Source of the DNA: Homarus americanus
Taxonomy: Eukaryota; Arthropoda; Malacostraca; Decapoda; Nephropidae
Length of the DNA stretch: 64,000 nucleotides
Direction of reading: 5' to 3'
Assembly: GCF_018991925.1 (NCBI RefSeq)
Contig: NW_024738608.1
Coordinates: forward strand, 1,852,187-1,916,186
Within the stretch, counting starts at the first letter, position 1, and the number at the start of each line of letters is the position of its first letter. Positions 1 through 11,100 of this stretch are shown piece after piece. The notes beneath the pieces were generated by a model. It was not told the origin of the DNA, did no database searches, and saw only the letters and a program-made list of their open reading frames with translations. The position numbers and the translations under genes were made by a program.

Positions 1-2
1 AA

Positions 3-221
3 ATCCGCTTCAGCAAGAAGGCCGACTTGTTCACACCCCTTGAACAGCTTGCTGACAAGATCACTGACGCTCTACATGTCACCTCAATTATACTCGATAG
101 ACATGCCGTTGTGGAAATGTTGAAGCCAAGAAGCAGTAGGACATTTCAAGAATACAGCACAGCTGTATTCATTCCCTATATTGAATCACAGCTCGAATAT
201 CGATCTCGACTTGACCTGGTT
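3..221 (+). pseudogene. 3' broken coding fragment of an unrecognised conserved protein
   Basis: An open frame enters from the left edge (codon phase starting at base 3) and runs about 73 codons before merging with the minisatellite near base 220. It has normal protein composition, with a mixed acidic/basic helix-like stretch, a segment around MLKPRSSRTFQEY and another around FIPYIESQLEYRSRLDLV. This resembles, from memory, a domain in multicopy uncharacterised invertebrate proteins, in which a conserved tryptophan and more sequence would follow DLV. Here the reading frame instead passes straight into the repeat (GTTGCCATTT), so the fragment is truncated on its 3' side by the array. There is no start codon in the window. 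Function is not assigned. It could be an exon of a living gene lying to the left, or a captured fragment at the array edge. Confidence 0.4.
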
Positions 222-3200
222 GCCATTTCTCGTTTTCGCCACCCTGCTACGTTAATCATATGTAAGGCAATTGTTGCCATTTTTCGTTTTCCCTCCACTG
301 CTGCCGTTAATCACATGTCAGGCAATTGTTGCCATTTTTCGTTTTCGGCCCTCTGCTGCCATTAATCACATGTAAGGCAACTGTTGCCATTTTTCGTTTT
401 CGCCCCTCTGCTGCCATTAATCACATGAAAGACAATTGTTGCCATTTTTCGTTTTTGCACCTCTGGTGCCGTTAATCACATGTAAGGCAATTGTTGCCAT
501 TTTCGTTTTTTTAATCGTTATTTATTGTTTTTACCCTCTGCTGCCGTTAATTGCCAGTGCACTGTTCCCATTTCGTTTTCGCACCCTGCCGTTAATCACA
601 TGTAAGGCAATTATTGCCATTTTTCGATTTCGCCCTACTGCTGCCCTTATTCACATATAAGGCAATTGTTGCCTATTTTATCGTTTTCCCCCCACTGCTG
701 CCGTTAATCACATGTAAGGCAATTGTTGCCATTTTTCACAAGATCAACATGTAAGGCAATTGTTGCCATTATTTGCTTCGCCCTCTGCTGCCATTAATCA
801 CATGTAAGGCAATTACTGCCATTTTTCGTTTTCGCTCCTCTGCTGCCATTAATCACATGTAAGGCAATTGTTGCCATTTTTTGTTTTTTACCCTCTGCTG
901 CCGTTAACCACAAGTAATGATATCGTTGCCATTTCTCGTTTTCGCCACCCGCTGCCGTTAATCACATGTAAGGCAATTGTTGCCATTTATCGTTTTCCCC
1001 CCACTGCTGCTGTTAATCACATGTAAGGCAATTGTTGCCATTTTTCGTTTTCGTCCCTCTGCTTCCGTTAATCACATGTAAGGCAATTGTTGCCATTTAT
1101 TGTTTTTGCCACAATGCTGCCCTTAATCACATGTAAGGCAATTGTTGCCATTTTTCGTTTTCGCCTTTCTGCTGCCGTTAATCACATGTAAGGCAATTGT
1201 TGCCATTTATTGTTTTTGCCACACTGCTGCCGTTAATCACATGTAAGGCAATTGTTGCCATTTTTCGTTTTCCCTCCACTGCTGCCGTTAATCACATGTA
1301 AGACAATTTTTGCCATTTTTCGTTTTCGCCCCTCTGCTGCCATTAATCACATGTAAGGCAATTGTTGCCATTTATTGTTTTTTACCATCTGCTGCCATTA
1401 ATCACAAGTAAGGCAATCGTTGCCATTTTTCGTTTTTGCCCCTCTGCTGCCGTTAATCACATGTAATACAATTATTGCCATTTTTTGTTTTTGTCCCATT
1501 GCTGCCATTAATCACGTGTAAGGCAATTGCTGCCATTTTTCGTTTTCGCCTTTATGCTACCGTTAATCACATGTAAGGCAATTGTTGCCATTTATCGTTT
1601 TTGCCACACTGCTGCCGTTAATCAAATGTAAGGCAATTGTTGCAATTATTCGTTTTCGCCCCCTCTGCTGCCATTAATCACATGTAAGGCAATTGTTGCC
1701 ATTTTTTTTATTCTCTGATGCCGTTAATCACAAGTAAGGCAATCGTTGCCATTTTTCGTTTTCGCCACTCTGCTACCGTTAATCACATGTAAGGCAATTG
1801 TTGCCATTTTTCGTTTTCGCCCTACTGCTGCCGTTATTCACATATAAGGCAATTGTTGCCATTTTTCGTTTTCCCTCCACTGCTGCCGTTAATCACATGT
1901 AAGGTAATTGATGCCATTTTTTGTTTTTGCCCCTTTGCTGCCATTAATCACATGTAAGGCAATTGTTGCTATTTTTCGTTTAATCCGTACTGCTGCCGTT
2001 AATCACAAGTAAGGCAATCGTTGCAATTTCTCGATTTCGTCCTACTGCTGCCGTTATTCACATGTAAGGCAATTGTTGCCATTTTTCTTTTAATCCGTAC
2101 TGCTGCCGTTAATCACAAGTAAGGCAATCGTTGCCATTTCTCGATTCCGCCCTACTGCTGCCGTTATTCACATGTAAGGCAATTGTTGCCATTTTTCGTT
2201 TTCCCTCCACTGCTGCCGTTAATCACATGTAAGGCAATTGTTCCCATATTTCGTTTTCGCCCTACTGCCGCCGTTATTCACATATAAGGCAATTGTTGCC
2301 ATTTTTTGTTTTTGCCCCTTTGCTGCCGTTAATCACATGTAAGGCAATTGTTGCCATTTTTTGTTTTCGCCACCCTGCTGCCGTTATTCACATGTAAAGC
2401 AATTGTTGCCATTTTTCGATTTCGCCCCTCTGCTGCCATTAATCACATGTAAGGCAATTGTTGCCATTTTTTGTTTTTGCCCCTTTGCTGCCATTAATCA
2501 CATGCAAGGCAATTGTTGCCATTTTTTGTTTTTTACCCTCTACTGCCATTAATCACAAGTATGGCAATCGTTGCCATTTCTCGTTTAAGCCCTACTGCTG
2601 CCGTTATTCACATGTAAGGCAATTGTTCCCATTTTTCGTTTTCGCCCTACTGCTGCCGTTAGTCACATATAAGGCAATTGTTGCCATTTTTTGTTTTCTC
2701 CTCTGATTCCGTTAATCACATGTTAGGCAATTGTTGCCATTTATTGTTTTGCCACACTGCTGCCCTTAATCACATGTAAAGTGATGTTGCCATTTTTCGT
2801 TTCGCCTTTCTGCTGCCGTTAATCACATGTGACAATTGCTGCCATTTATCCTTTTTGCTACGCCGTTAATCAAATGTAAGGCAATTGTTGATTTTCGTTT
2901 CGGCCTCCTGCCTTAATCACATGTAAGGCAATTTGCCATTTTTGTTTTTATCCTCTGCCGTTAATCAGATAAGGCAATCGTTGCCATTTTCGTTTTCGCC
3001 ACCTTGCTGCCGTTAATCACATGTAAGGCAATTGCTGCCATTTTTCGCTTTCCCTCCTGCCGCTTAATCACATTAAGGCAATTTTGCCATTTTCGTTTCG
3101 CCCTCTGCTGCCATTAATCACATGTAAGGCAATTGTTGCCATTTTTGTTTTTGCCTTTGCTGCCATTAATCACATGTAAGGCAATTGTTGCCATTTATTG

Positions 3201-6200
3201 TTTTTACCATCTGCTGCCATTAATCACAAATAAGCAATTGTTGCCATTTTTTGTTTTGCCTTTGCTGCCGTTAATCACATGTAAGGCAATTGTTGCCAAT
3301 TTTCGTTTTCGCCACCCTGCACCCGTTAATCACATGTAAGGCAATTGTTGCCATTTCTCGATTTCGCCCTACTGCTGCCGTTATTCACATGTAAGGCAAT
3401 TGTTCCCATTTTTCGTTTTTACCCTACTGCTGCCGTTATTCACATAGGCAATTGTTGCCATTTTTCGTTTTCCCTCCACTGCTGCCGTTAATCACATGTA
3501 AGGCAAATGTTCCCATTTTCGTTTCGCCCTACTGCCGTTATTCACATATAAGGCAATTGTTGCCATTTTCGTTTTCGTCCTCTGATTCCGTTAATCACAT
3601 GTTGGCAATTGTTGCCATTTATTGTTTTATACACTGCTGCCCCATAATCACATGTAAGGCAATTGTTGCCATTTTTCGTTTCGCCTTTCTGCTGCCGTTA
3701 ATCACATGTAAGGCAATTGCTGCCATTTATCCTTTTTGCTACACTGCTGCCGTTAATCAAATGTAAGGCAATTGTTGCAATTTTCGTTTTCGGCCTCCTG
3801 CCATTAATCACATGTAAGGCAATTGTTGCATTTTTGTTTTATCCTCTGCCGTTAATCACAAGTAAAGGCAATCGTTGCCATTTTTCGTTTCGCCACCTTG
3901 CTGCCGTTAATCACATGTAAGGCAATTGCTGCCATTTTCGCTTTCCTCCCTGCTGCCGTTAATCACATGTAAGGCAATTTTTGCCATTTTTCGTTTTCGC
4001 CCTCTGCTGCCATTAATCACATGTAAGGCAATTGTTGCCATTTTTGTTTTTGCCTTTGCTGCCATTAATCACATAGGCAATTGTTGCCTTTATTGTTTTT
4101 CCATCTGCTGCCATTAATCACAAGTAAAGGCAATTGTTGCCATTTTTCGTTTTGCCCCTCTGTTGCCGTTAATCACATGTAATACAATTGTTGCCATTTT
4201 TTGTTTTTGTCCCATTGCTACCATTAATCACGTGTAAAGCAATTGCTGCCATTTTTCGTTTTCGCCTTTATGCTACCGTTAATCATATGAGCAATTGTTG
4301 CCATTATCGTTTTGCCACACTGCTGCGTTAATCAAATGTAAGGCAATTGTTGCAATTATTCGTTTTCGCCCCCTCTGCCATTAATCACGTAAGGCAATTG
4401 TTGCCATTTTTTTATTCTTTGATGCGTTAATACAAGTAAAGCAATCGTTGCCATTTCTCGTTTTCGCCACTCTGCTCCGTTAATCACATATGTAAGAATT
4501 GTTGCCATTTTCGTTTTCGCCCTACTGCTGCCGTTATTACATATAAGGCAATTGTTGCCATTTTCGTTTTCCTCCACTGCTGCCGTTAATCACATGTAAG
4601 GCAATTGATGCCATTTTTTGTTTTGCCTTGCTGCCATTAATCACATGTAAGGCAATTGTTCCCATTTTCGTTTTCGCCCTACTGCTGCCGTTATTCACAT
4701 ATAAGGCAATTGTTGCCATTTTTGTTTTTGCTTTGCTGCCGTTAATCACATGAAAGGCAATTGTTGCCATTTTCGTTTTTGCCTCTGCTGCAGTTAATCA
4801 CCGTAAGGCAATTTTTGCCATTTCTCGATTCGTCCTACTGCTGCCGTTAATCACATATAGGCAATTGTTGCCATTTTCTTTTAATCCGTACTGCTGCCGT
4901 TAATCACAAGTAAGGCAATCGTTGCCATTTCTCGATTCCGCCTACTGCTGCCGTTATTCACATGTAAGGCAATTGTTCCCATTTTTCGTTTTTACCCTAC
5001 TGTTGCCGTTATTCACATATAAGGCAATTGTTGCCATTTTTCGTTTTCCTCCACTGCCGTTAATCACATGTAAGGCAATTGTTCCCCATTTTTCGTTTTC
5101 GCCCTACTGCTGCCGTTATTCACATATAAGGCAATTGTTGCCATTTTTGTTTTGCCCCTTCTGCCGTTAATCACATGTAAGGCAATTGTTGCCTTTTTCG
5201 TTTGCCCTTTGCTTGCGTTAATCACATGTAAGGCAATTGTTGCCATTCATCGTTTTTGCCACACTGCTGCCGTTAATCAAATGCAAAATTGTTGCCATTT
5301 TTGTTTTCGCCACCCTGCCGTTAATCACATATAAGGCAATTGTTGCCATTTTCGTTTCGCCCTCTGCTGCCATTAATCACATGTAAGGCAATTGTTGCCA
5401 TTTTTGTTTTTGCCTTTGCTGCCATTAATCACATGGGCAATTGTTGCCATTTTTGTTTTTTCCCACTGCCATTAATCACAAGTATGGCAATCGTTGCCAT
5501 TTCTCGTTTAAGCCCTACTGCTGCCGTTATATGTAAGGCAATTGTTCCCATTTTTCGTTTCGCCCTACTGCTGCTGTTATTCACATATAAGGCAATTGTT
5601 GCCATTTTTTTTGCCCCTTTGCTGCCGTTAATCACATATAAGGCAATTGTTGCCAATTTTCGTTTTCGCCACCTGCAGCCGTTAATCACATAGAGGCAAT
5701 TGTTGCCATTCTCGATTTCGCCCTACTGCTGCCGTTATTCACATGAAGGCAATTGTTTCCCATTTTCGTTTTACCCTACTGCTGCCATTAATCACCAGAA
5801 AGGCCTTTGTTGCCATTTTTGTTTTTTACCCTCTGCTGCCGTTAATCACAAGTAAGGTAATCATTGCCATTTCTCGTTGTCCCCACCCTGCTGCCGTATA
5901 ATCACATGAGGCAATTCTTGCCATTATCGTTTTCCCCCACTGCTGCTGTTAATTACATGTAAGGCAAATGTTGCCATTTTCTTTTTCCCCTCTGCTGCCG
6001 TTAATCATATTTAAGGCAATTGTTGCCATTATCGTTTTGCCACACTGCTGCCGTTAATGAAATGTAAGGCAATTGTTGCAATTTTCGTTTTCGCCCTCTG
6101 CTGCCGTTAATCTAATGTAAAAATAATTATTCTATATAAGGCAATTGTTGCCATTATCGTTTTCCCCCCACTGGTGCCGTTAATCACCAAAGGCAATTGT

Positions 6201-7030
6201 TGCCATTTTTCGTTTTCGCCCCTCTGCTTCTGTTAATCCCATGTAAGACAATTGTTACCATTTATCGTTTTTGCCACAATGCTGCATAATCACATGTAAG
6301 GCAATTGTTGCCATTTTTCGCTTTCGCTCTTCTGCTGCCATTAATCATATCAAGGCAATTGTTACCATTTTTGTTTTATTACCGTCTGCTGGCATTAATC
6401 ATATGTAAGGCAATTGTTGCCATTTTTCGTTTTCGCCCTTCTGTTGCCGTTATTCACATATAAGGCAATTGTTGCCATTATAGTTTTCCCCCAGCAACTG
6501 TTAATCACATGTAAGGCAATTGTTGCCATTTATCGTTTCGTCCCTCTGCTTCCGTTAATCACAAAGTAAGGCAATTGTTGCCATTTCTCCGATTTCGCCC
6601 ACTGCTGCCGTTATTCACATGTAAAGGCAATTGTTCCCCATTTTTCGTTTTGCCCTACTGCCGTTATTCACATATAAGGCAATGTGTTGCCATTTTCGTT
6701 TTCCCCCTCTGCTGCCATTAATCACATGTAAAGCAATTATTGTCATTTTTCGTTTTGCTCCTCTGGTGCCATTAATCACATGAAGGCCTTTGTTGCCATT
6801 TTTTGTTTTTACCCTCTACTGCCGTTAATCACAATAAGGCAATCATTGCCATTTCTCGTTGTCGCCACCCTGCTGCCGTTAATCACGTAAGGCAATTCTT
6901 GCCATTTATCGTTTTTGCTCCTCTGGTGCCATTAATCACATGAAAGGCCTTTGTTGCCATTTTTGTTTTACCCTCTACTGCCGTTAATCACAAATAAAGC
7001 AATCATTGCCATTCTCGTTGTCGCCTCCCT
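220..7030. repeat. ~55-bp AT-rich minisatellite array, block A
   Basis: This is a tandem array of a unit of about 55 bp. In order, the unit carries GTTGCCATTTTTCG, TTTTCGCC, a CTGCTGCCGTTAATCAC segment and ATGTAAGGCAATT. Each unit junction contains GGCAA-TTG-TTGCC, a short inverted repeat with 5-bp arms. Units vary by substitutions at preferred places (ATCACATG/ATCACAAG, CCATTAATC/CCGTTAATC). From about 2.7 to 7.0 kb many units have lost one to a few bases compared with copies at 0.3-2.7 kb. The many short ORFs here are frame-cycling products of a unit whose length is not a multiple of three, and I do not call them genes. Confidence 0.95.
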
Positions 7031-8140
7031 GCCGCGTTAATCACCCGTAAGGCGATTGCCGCACCATTCTTATCCCCCCTGCCGCCGTTAATCGCCCGTA
7101 AGGCGTTGCCGCTACTCATTCTTATCGCCCCCTGCCGCCATTAATCGCCCGTAAGGCGATTGCCGACACTCATTATTATCGCCCCCCTGCCGCTGTTATC
7201 GCCCGCAAGGCGATTGCCGCCACTATTCTTATGGCCCCCTGCTGCCGTTAATCGCCCGTATGGCGATTGCCGCCACTCATTCTTATCCCCCTGCCGCCGT
7301 TAATCGCCCGTAAGGCGATTGCCGCCCTCATTCTTATCGCCCCCCTGCCGCCGTTAATCGCCCGTAAGGCAATTGCCGCCACTCATTCTTATTGCCCCCC
7401 TGCCGCGTTATCGCCCGTAAGCGTGCCGCCACTCTCGACCCCTGCCGCCGTTATCGCCCGTAAGGCGATTGCCCGCAACATTCTTATCACCCTGCCGCCG
7501 TTAATCGCCCGCCAGGCGTTGCGCCACTCATTCTTATCGCCCCCTCCCGCCGTTAATCGCCCGCCAGGCGATTGCCGCCACTCATTCTTCGCCCCCTGCC
7601 GCCGTTAATCGCCCAGCAGGCGTTGCCGCCACTCATTCTTATCGCCCCCCTACCGCCGTTATTCGCCCGTAAGGTGATTGCCGCCACTCATTCTTCTGCC
7701 CCCCTGCTGCCGTTAATCGCCCGTAAGGCGATTGCCGCCACTCATTCTTATCGCCCCTGCCGCCGTTAATCGCCAATAAGGCGAATGCCGCCACTCATTC
7801 TTATCGCCCCCCGCCGTTAATCGCCCGTAAGGCGATTGCACAACCTCATTCTTATCGCCACCCTGCCGCCATTAATCGCCCGTTTGGCGATTGCCACCAC
7901 TCATTCTTATCGCCCCCTGCCGCCGTTAATCGCCCATTTGGCGATTGCCGCCACATTCTTATCGCCCCCTGCCGCCGTTAATCGCCCGTAAGGCGATTGC
8001 CTCCACTCATTCTTACTGCCCCTGGCGCCGTTATTGCCCGTAAGGCGATTGCCGCCACTCATTCTTATTGCCCCCCTACCGCCGTTAATCGCCCGTAAGG
8101 CGATTGCCGCCACTCATTCTTATTGCCCCTGCTGCCGTTA
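7031..8140. repeat. GC-rich subfamily of the 55-bp minisatellite
   Basis: About 20 units of ~54 bp have the same layout as the flanking array but are strongly GC-rich. They read GGCGATTGCCGCC, then CACTCATTCTTATCGCC, a CCTGCCGCCGTTAATCG segment and CCCGTAA. Aligned by eye to the flanking unit, most differences are A/G or C/T transitions, and most CpG dinucleotides here correspond to CpA or TpG in the flanking units. The edges are sharp: a hybrid unit near 7035-7055 joins an AATCAC start to a CCGTAAGGCG end, and the right edge at about 8128-8140 returns to AATCACATAATTTAATTG. Confidence 0.92.
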
Positions 8141-11100
8141 ATCACATAATTTAATTGTTGCCATTTTTCGTTTTTTCCTGCGCCACACTGCTGCCGTTAA
8201 TCACATGTAAGGCAATTTTGCCATTTTCGTTTCGCCCACCTGCTGCGTTAATCACATGTAAGGCAACTGTTGCCATTTTTCGTTTTCGCACTGCTGCCGT
8301 TAATCAAATGTAATGCAAATTGTTGCCATTTTTCGTTTTCGCCACACTGTTGCCGTTAATCAACTGTAAGGCAATTGTTGCCATTTCCGTTTTCGCCACA
8401 CTGCTGCCGGTAATGAGATGTAAGGCAATTGTTGCCATTTTTCGTTTTCGCCACCCTGTTGCCGTTAATCACATGTAAGGCAATTGTTGCCATTTTTCGT
8501 TTTCGCCACACTGCTTCCGTTAATCAACTGTAAGGCAATTGTTGCCATTTTCCGTTTTCGCCCCTCTGCTGCCGTGATTCACATGTAAGGCAATTGTTGC
8601 CATTTTTTGTTTTTGCCGCACTGGACAATTGTTGACATTTTTCGTTTTCGCCCCTCTGCTGCCGTTAATCACATGTAAGGCAATTGTTGCCATTTTTCGT
8701 TTTCGCCACCCTGTTGCCGTTAATCACATGTAAGGCAATTGTTGCCATTTTTCGTTTTCGCCACACTGCTTCCGTTAGTCAACTGTAATGCAATTGTTGC
8801 CATTTTCCGTTTTCGCCCCTCTGCTGCCGTGATTCACATGTAAGGCAATTGTTGCCATTTTTCGTTTTCGCCACACTGCTGCCGTTAATCACATGTAAGG
8901 CAATTGTTGCCATTTTTCGTTTTCGCCTCTCTGCTGCCGTTAATCTCATGTAAGGCAATTGTTGCCATTTTTCGTTTTCGCCACGCTGTTGCCGTTAATC
9001 ACATGTAAGGCAATTGTTGCCATTTTTCGTTTTCGCCTCTCTGCTGCCGTTAATCACATGTAAGGCAATTCATGTCATTTTTCGTTTTCGCCACACTCTT
9101 GCCGCTAATCACATGTAAGGCAATTGTTGCCAATTTTCGTTTTCGCAACACTGCTCACGTTAATCACATGTAAGGCAATTGTTGCCATTTTTAATTTTCG
9201 CCCCTCTGCTGCCCTTATTCACCTGTAAGGCAATTGTTGCCATTTATCGTTTTCGCCACACTGCTACCGTTAATAATATGTAAGGCATTTCTTGCCATTT
9301 TTCCTTTTCCCCCACACTGCTGCCATTAATCACATATGAGGCAATTGTTGCCATTTTTCGTTTTCGCCTCTCTGCTGCCGTTAATCACATGTAAGGCAAT
9401 TGTTCCCATTTTTCGTTTTTGCCACACTGCTGCCGTTAATCACATATAATTTAATTGTTGCCATTTTTCGTTTTCGCTCCACTCCTACCGTTAATCACAA
9501 GTAAGGCAATTGTTGCCATTTTTCGTTTTTGCCCCACTGCTGCCGTTAATCACATGTAAGGCAATTGTTGCCATTTTTCGTTTTCGGCCACACTGCTGCC
9601 GTTAATCACATGTAAGGCAACTGTTGCCATTTTTCGTTTTCGCCCCCTCTGCTGCCGTTAATCAAATGTAATGCAATTGTTGCCATTTTTCGTTTTCGCC
9701 ACACTGTTGCCGTTAATCACATGTAAGGTAATTGTTGCCATTTTTCCTTTTCGCCACACTGCTGACGTTAATCACATGTAAGGCAATTGTTGCCATTTTT
9801 CGTTTTCGCCACACTGTGCCGTTATTCAAATGTAAAGCAATTGTTGCCATTTTTCGTTTTCGCCATTCTGATGCCTTTAATCACATGTAAGGCATTTGTT
9901 GTCATTTTTCGTTTTCGCCCCTCTGCTGCTGTTAATCATTCGTGAGTCGATTGTTGCCATTTTTCGTTTTGGCCCCACTGCTCCTGTTAATCACATGTAA
10001 TGCAATTGCTATCATTTTTCGTTTTTGCCCCACTGCTGCCGTTAATCACATATACGGCAATTGACGCCATTTTTCGTTTTCGCCCCACTGCTGCCGTTAA
10101 TCACATGTAAGGCGGTTGTTGCCATTTTTCGTTTTCGCCCCTCTGCTGCTGTTAATCATTCGTGAGGCGATTGTTGCCATTTTTCGTTTTCGCCCCCACT
10201 GTTCCTATTAATCACATGTAAGGCAATTGTTGCCATTTTTATTTTTTGCCATACTGCTGCCGTTAATCACATGTAAGGCAATTGCTGCCATTTTTGCGTT
10301 TTCGCGCCACTGCTGACGTTATTCACATGTACAGTAAGGCAATTGTTGCCATTTTTCGTTTCCGCCCCACTGCTGCCGTTAATCACATGTAAGGTAATTG
10401 TTGCCATTTTTCGTTTTTGCCCCTCTTCTGCTCTTAATCATTCATGAGGCGATTGTTGCCATATTTCGTTTTTGCCACACTGCTGCCGTTAATCACATGT
10501 AAAACAATTGTTGCCATTTTTCGTTTTCGCCACAAAGCTGCCATTAATCACATGTAAGGCAATTATTGCTATTTTTTATTTTCGCCACACTGCTGCCGTT
10601 AATCAAATGAAAGGCAATTGTTGCCATTTATTGTTTTCGCCACACTGCTGTCGATAATCACAAGTAAGGCAATTGTTGCTATTTTTCGTTTTCGCCACTC
10701 TGCTGCCGTTAATCATATGTAAGGCAATTGTTGCCATTTTTCGTTTTCGTCCCACTGCTGCTCTTAATCACATGTAAGGCAATTGTTGCCATTTTTTGTT
10801 TTCGCCACACTGTGCCGTTATTCAAATGTAAAGCAATTGTTGCCATTTTTCGTTTTCGCCCCTCTGCTGCTGTTAATCATTCGTGAGTCGATTGTTGCCA
10901 TTTTTAGATTTGACCCCACTGCTCCTGTTAATCACATGTAATGCAATTGTTGCCATTTTTCGTCTTTGCCACACTGCTGCCGTTAATCACATGAATGACA
11001 ATTGCTGTCATTTTTCGTTTTCACCCCACTGCTGACGTAAATCACATGTCAGGCAATTGTTGCCATTATTCGTTTTCGCAACTCTGCTGCCGTTAATCAA

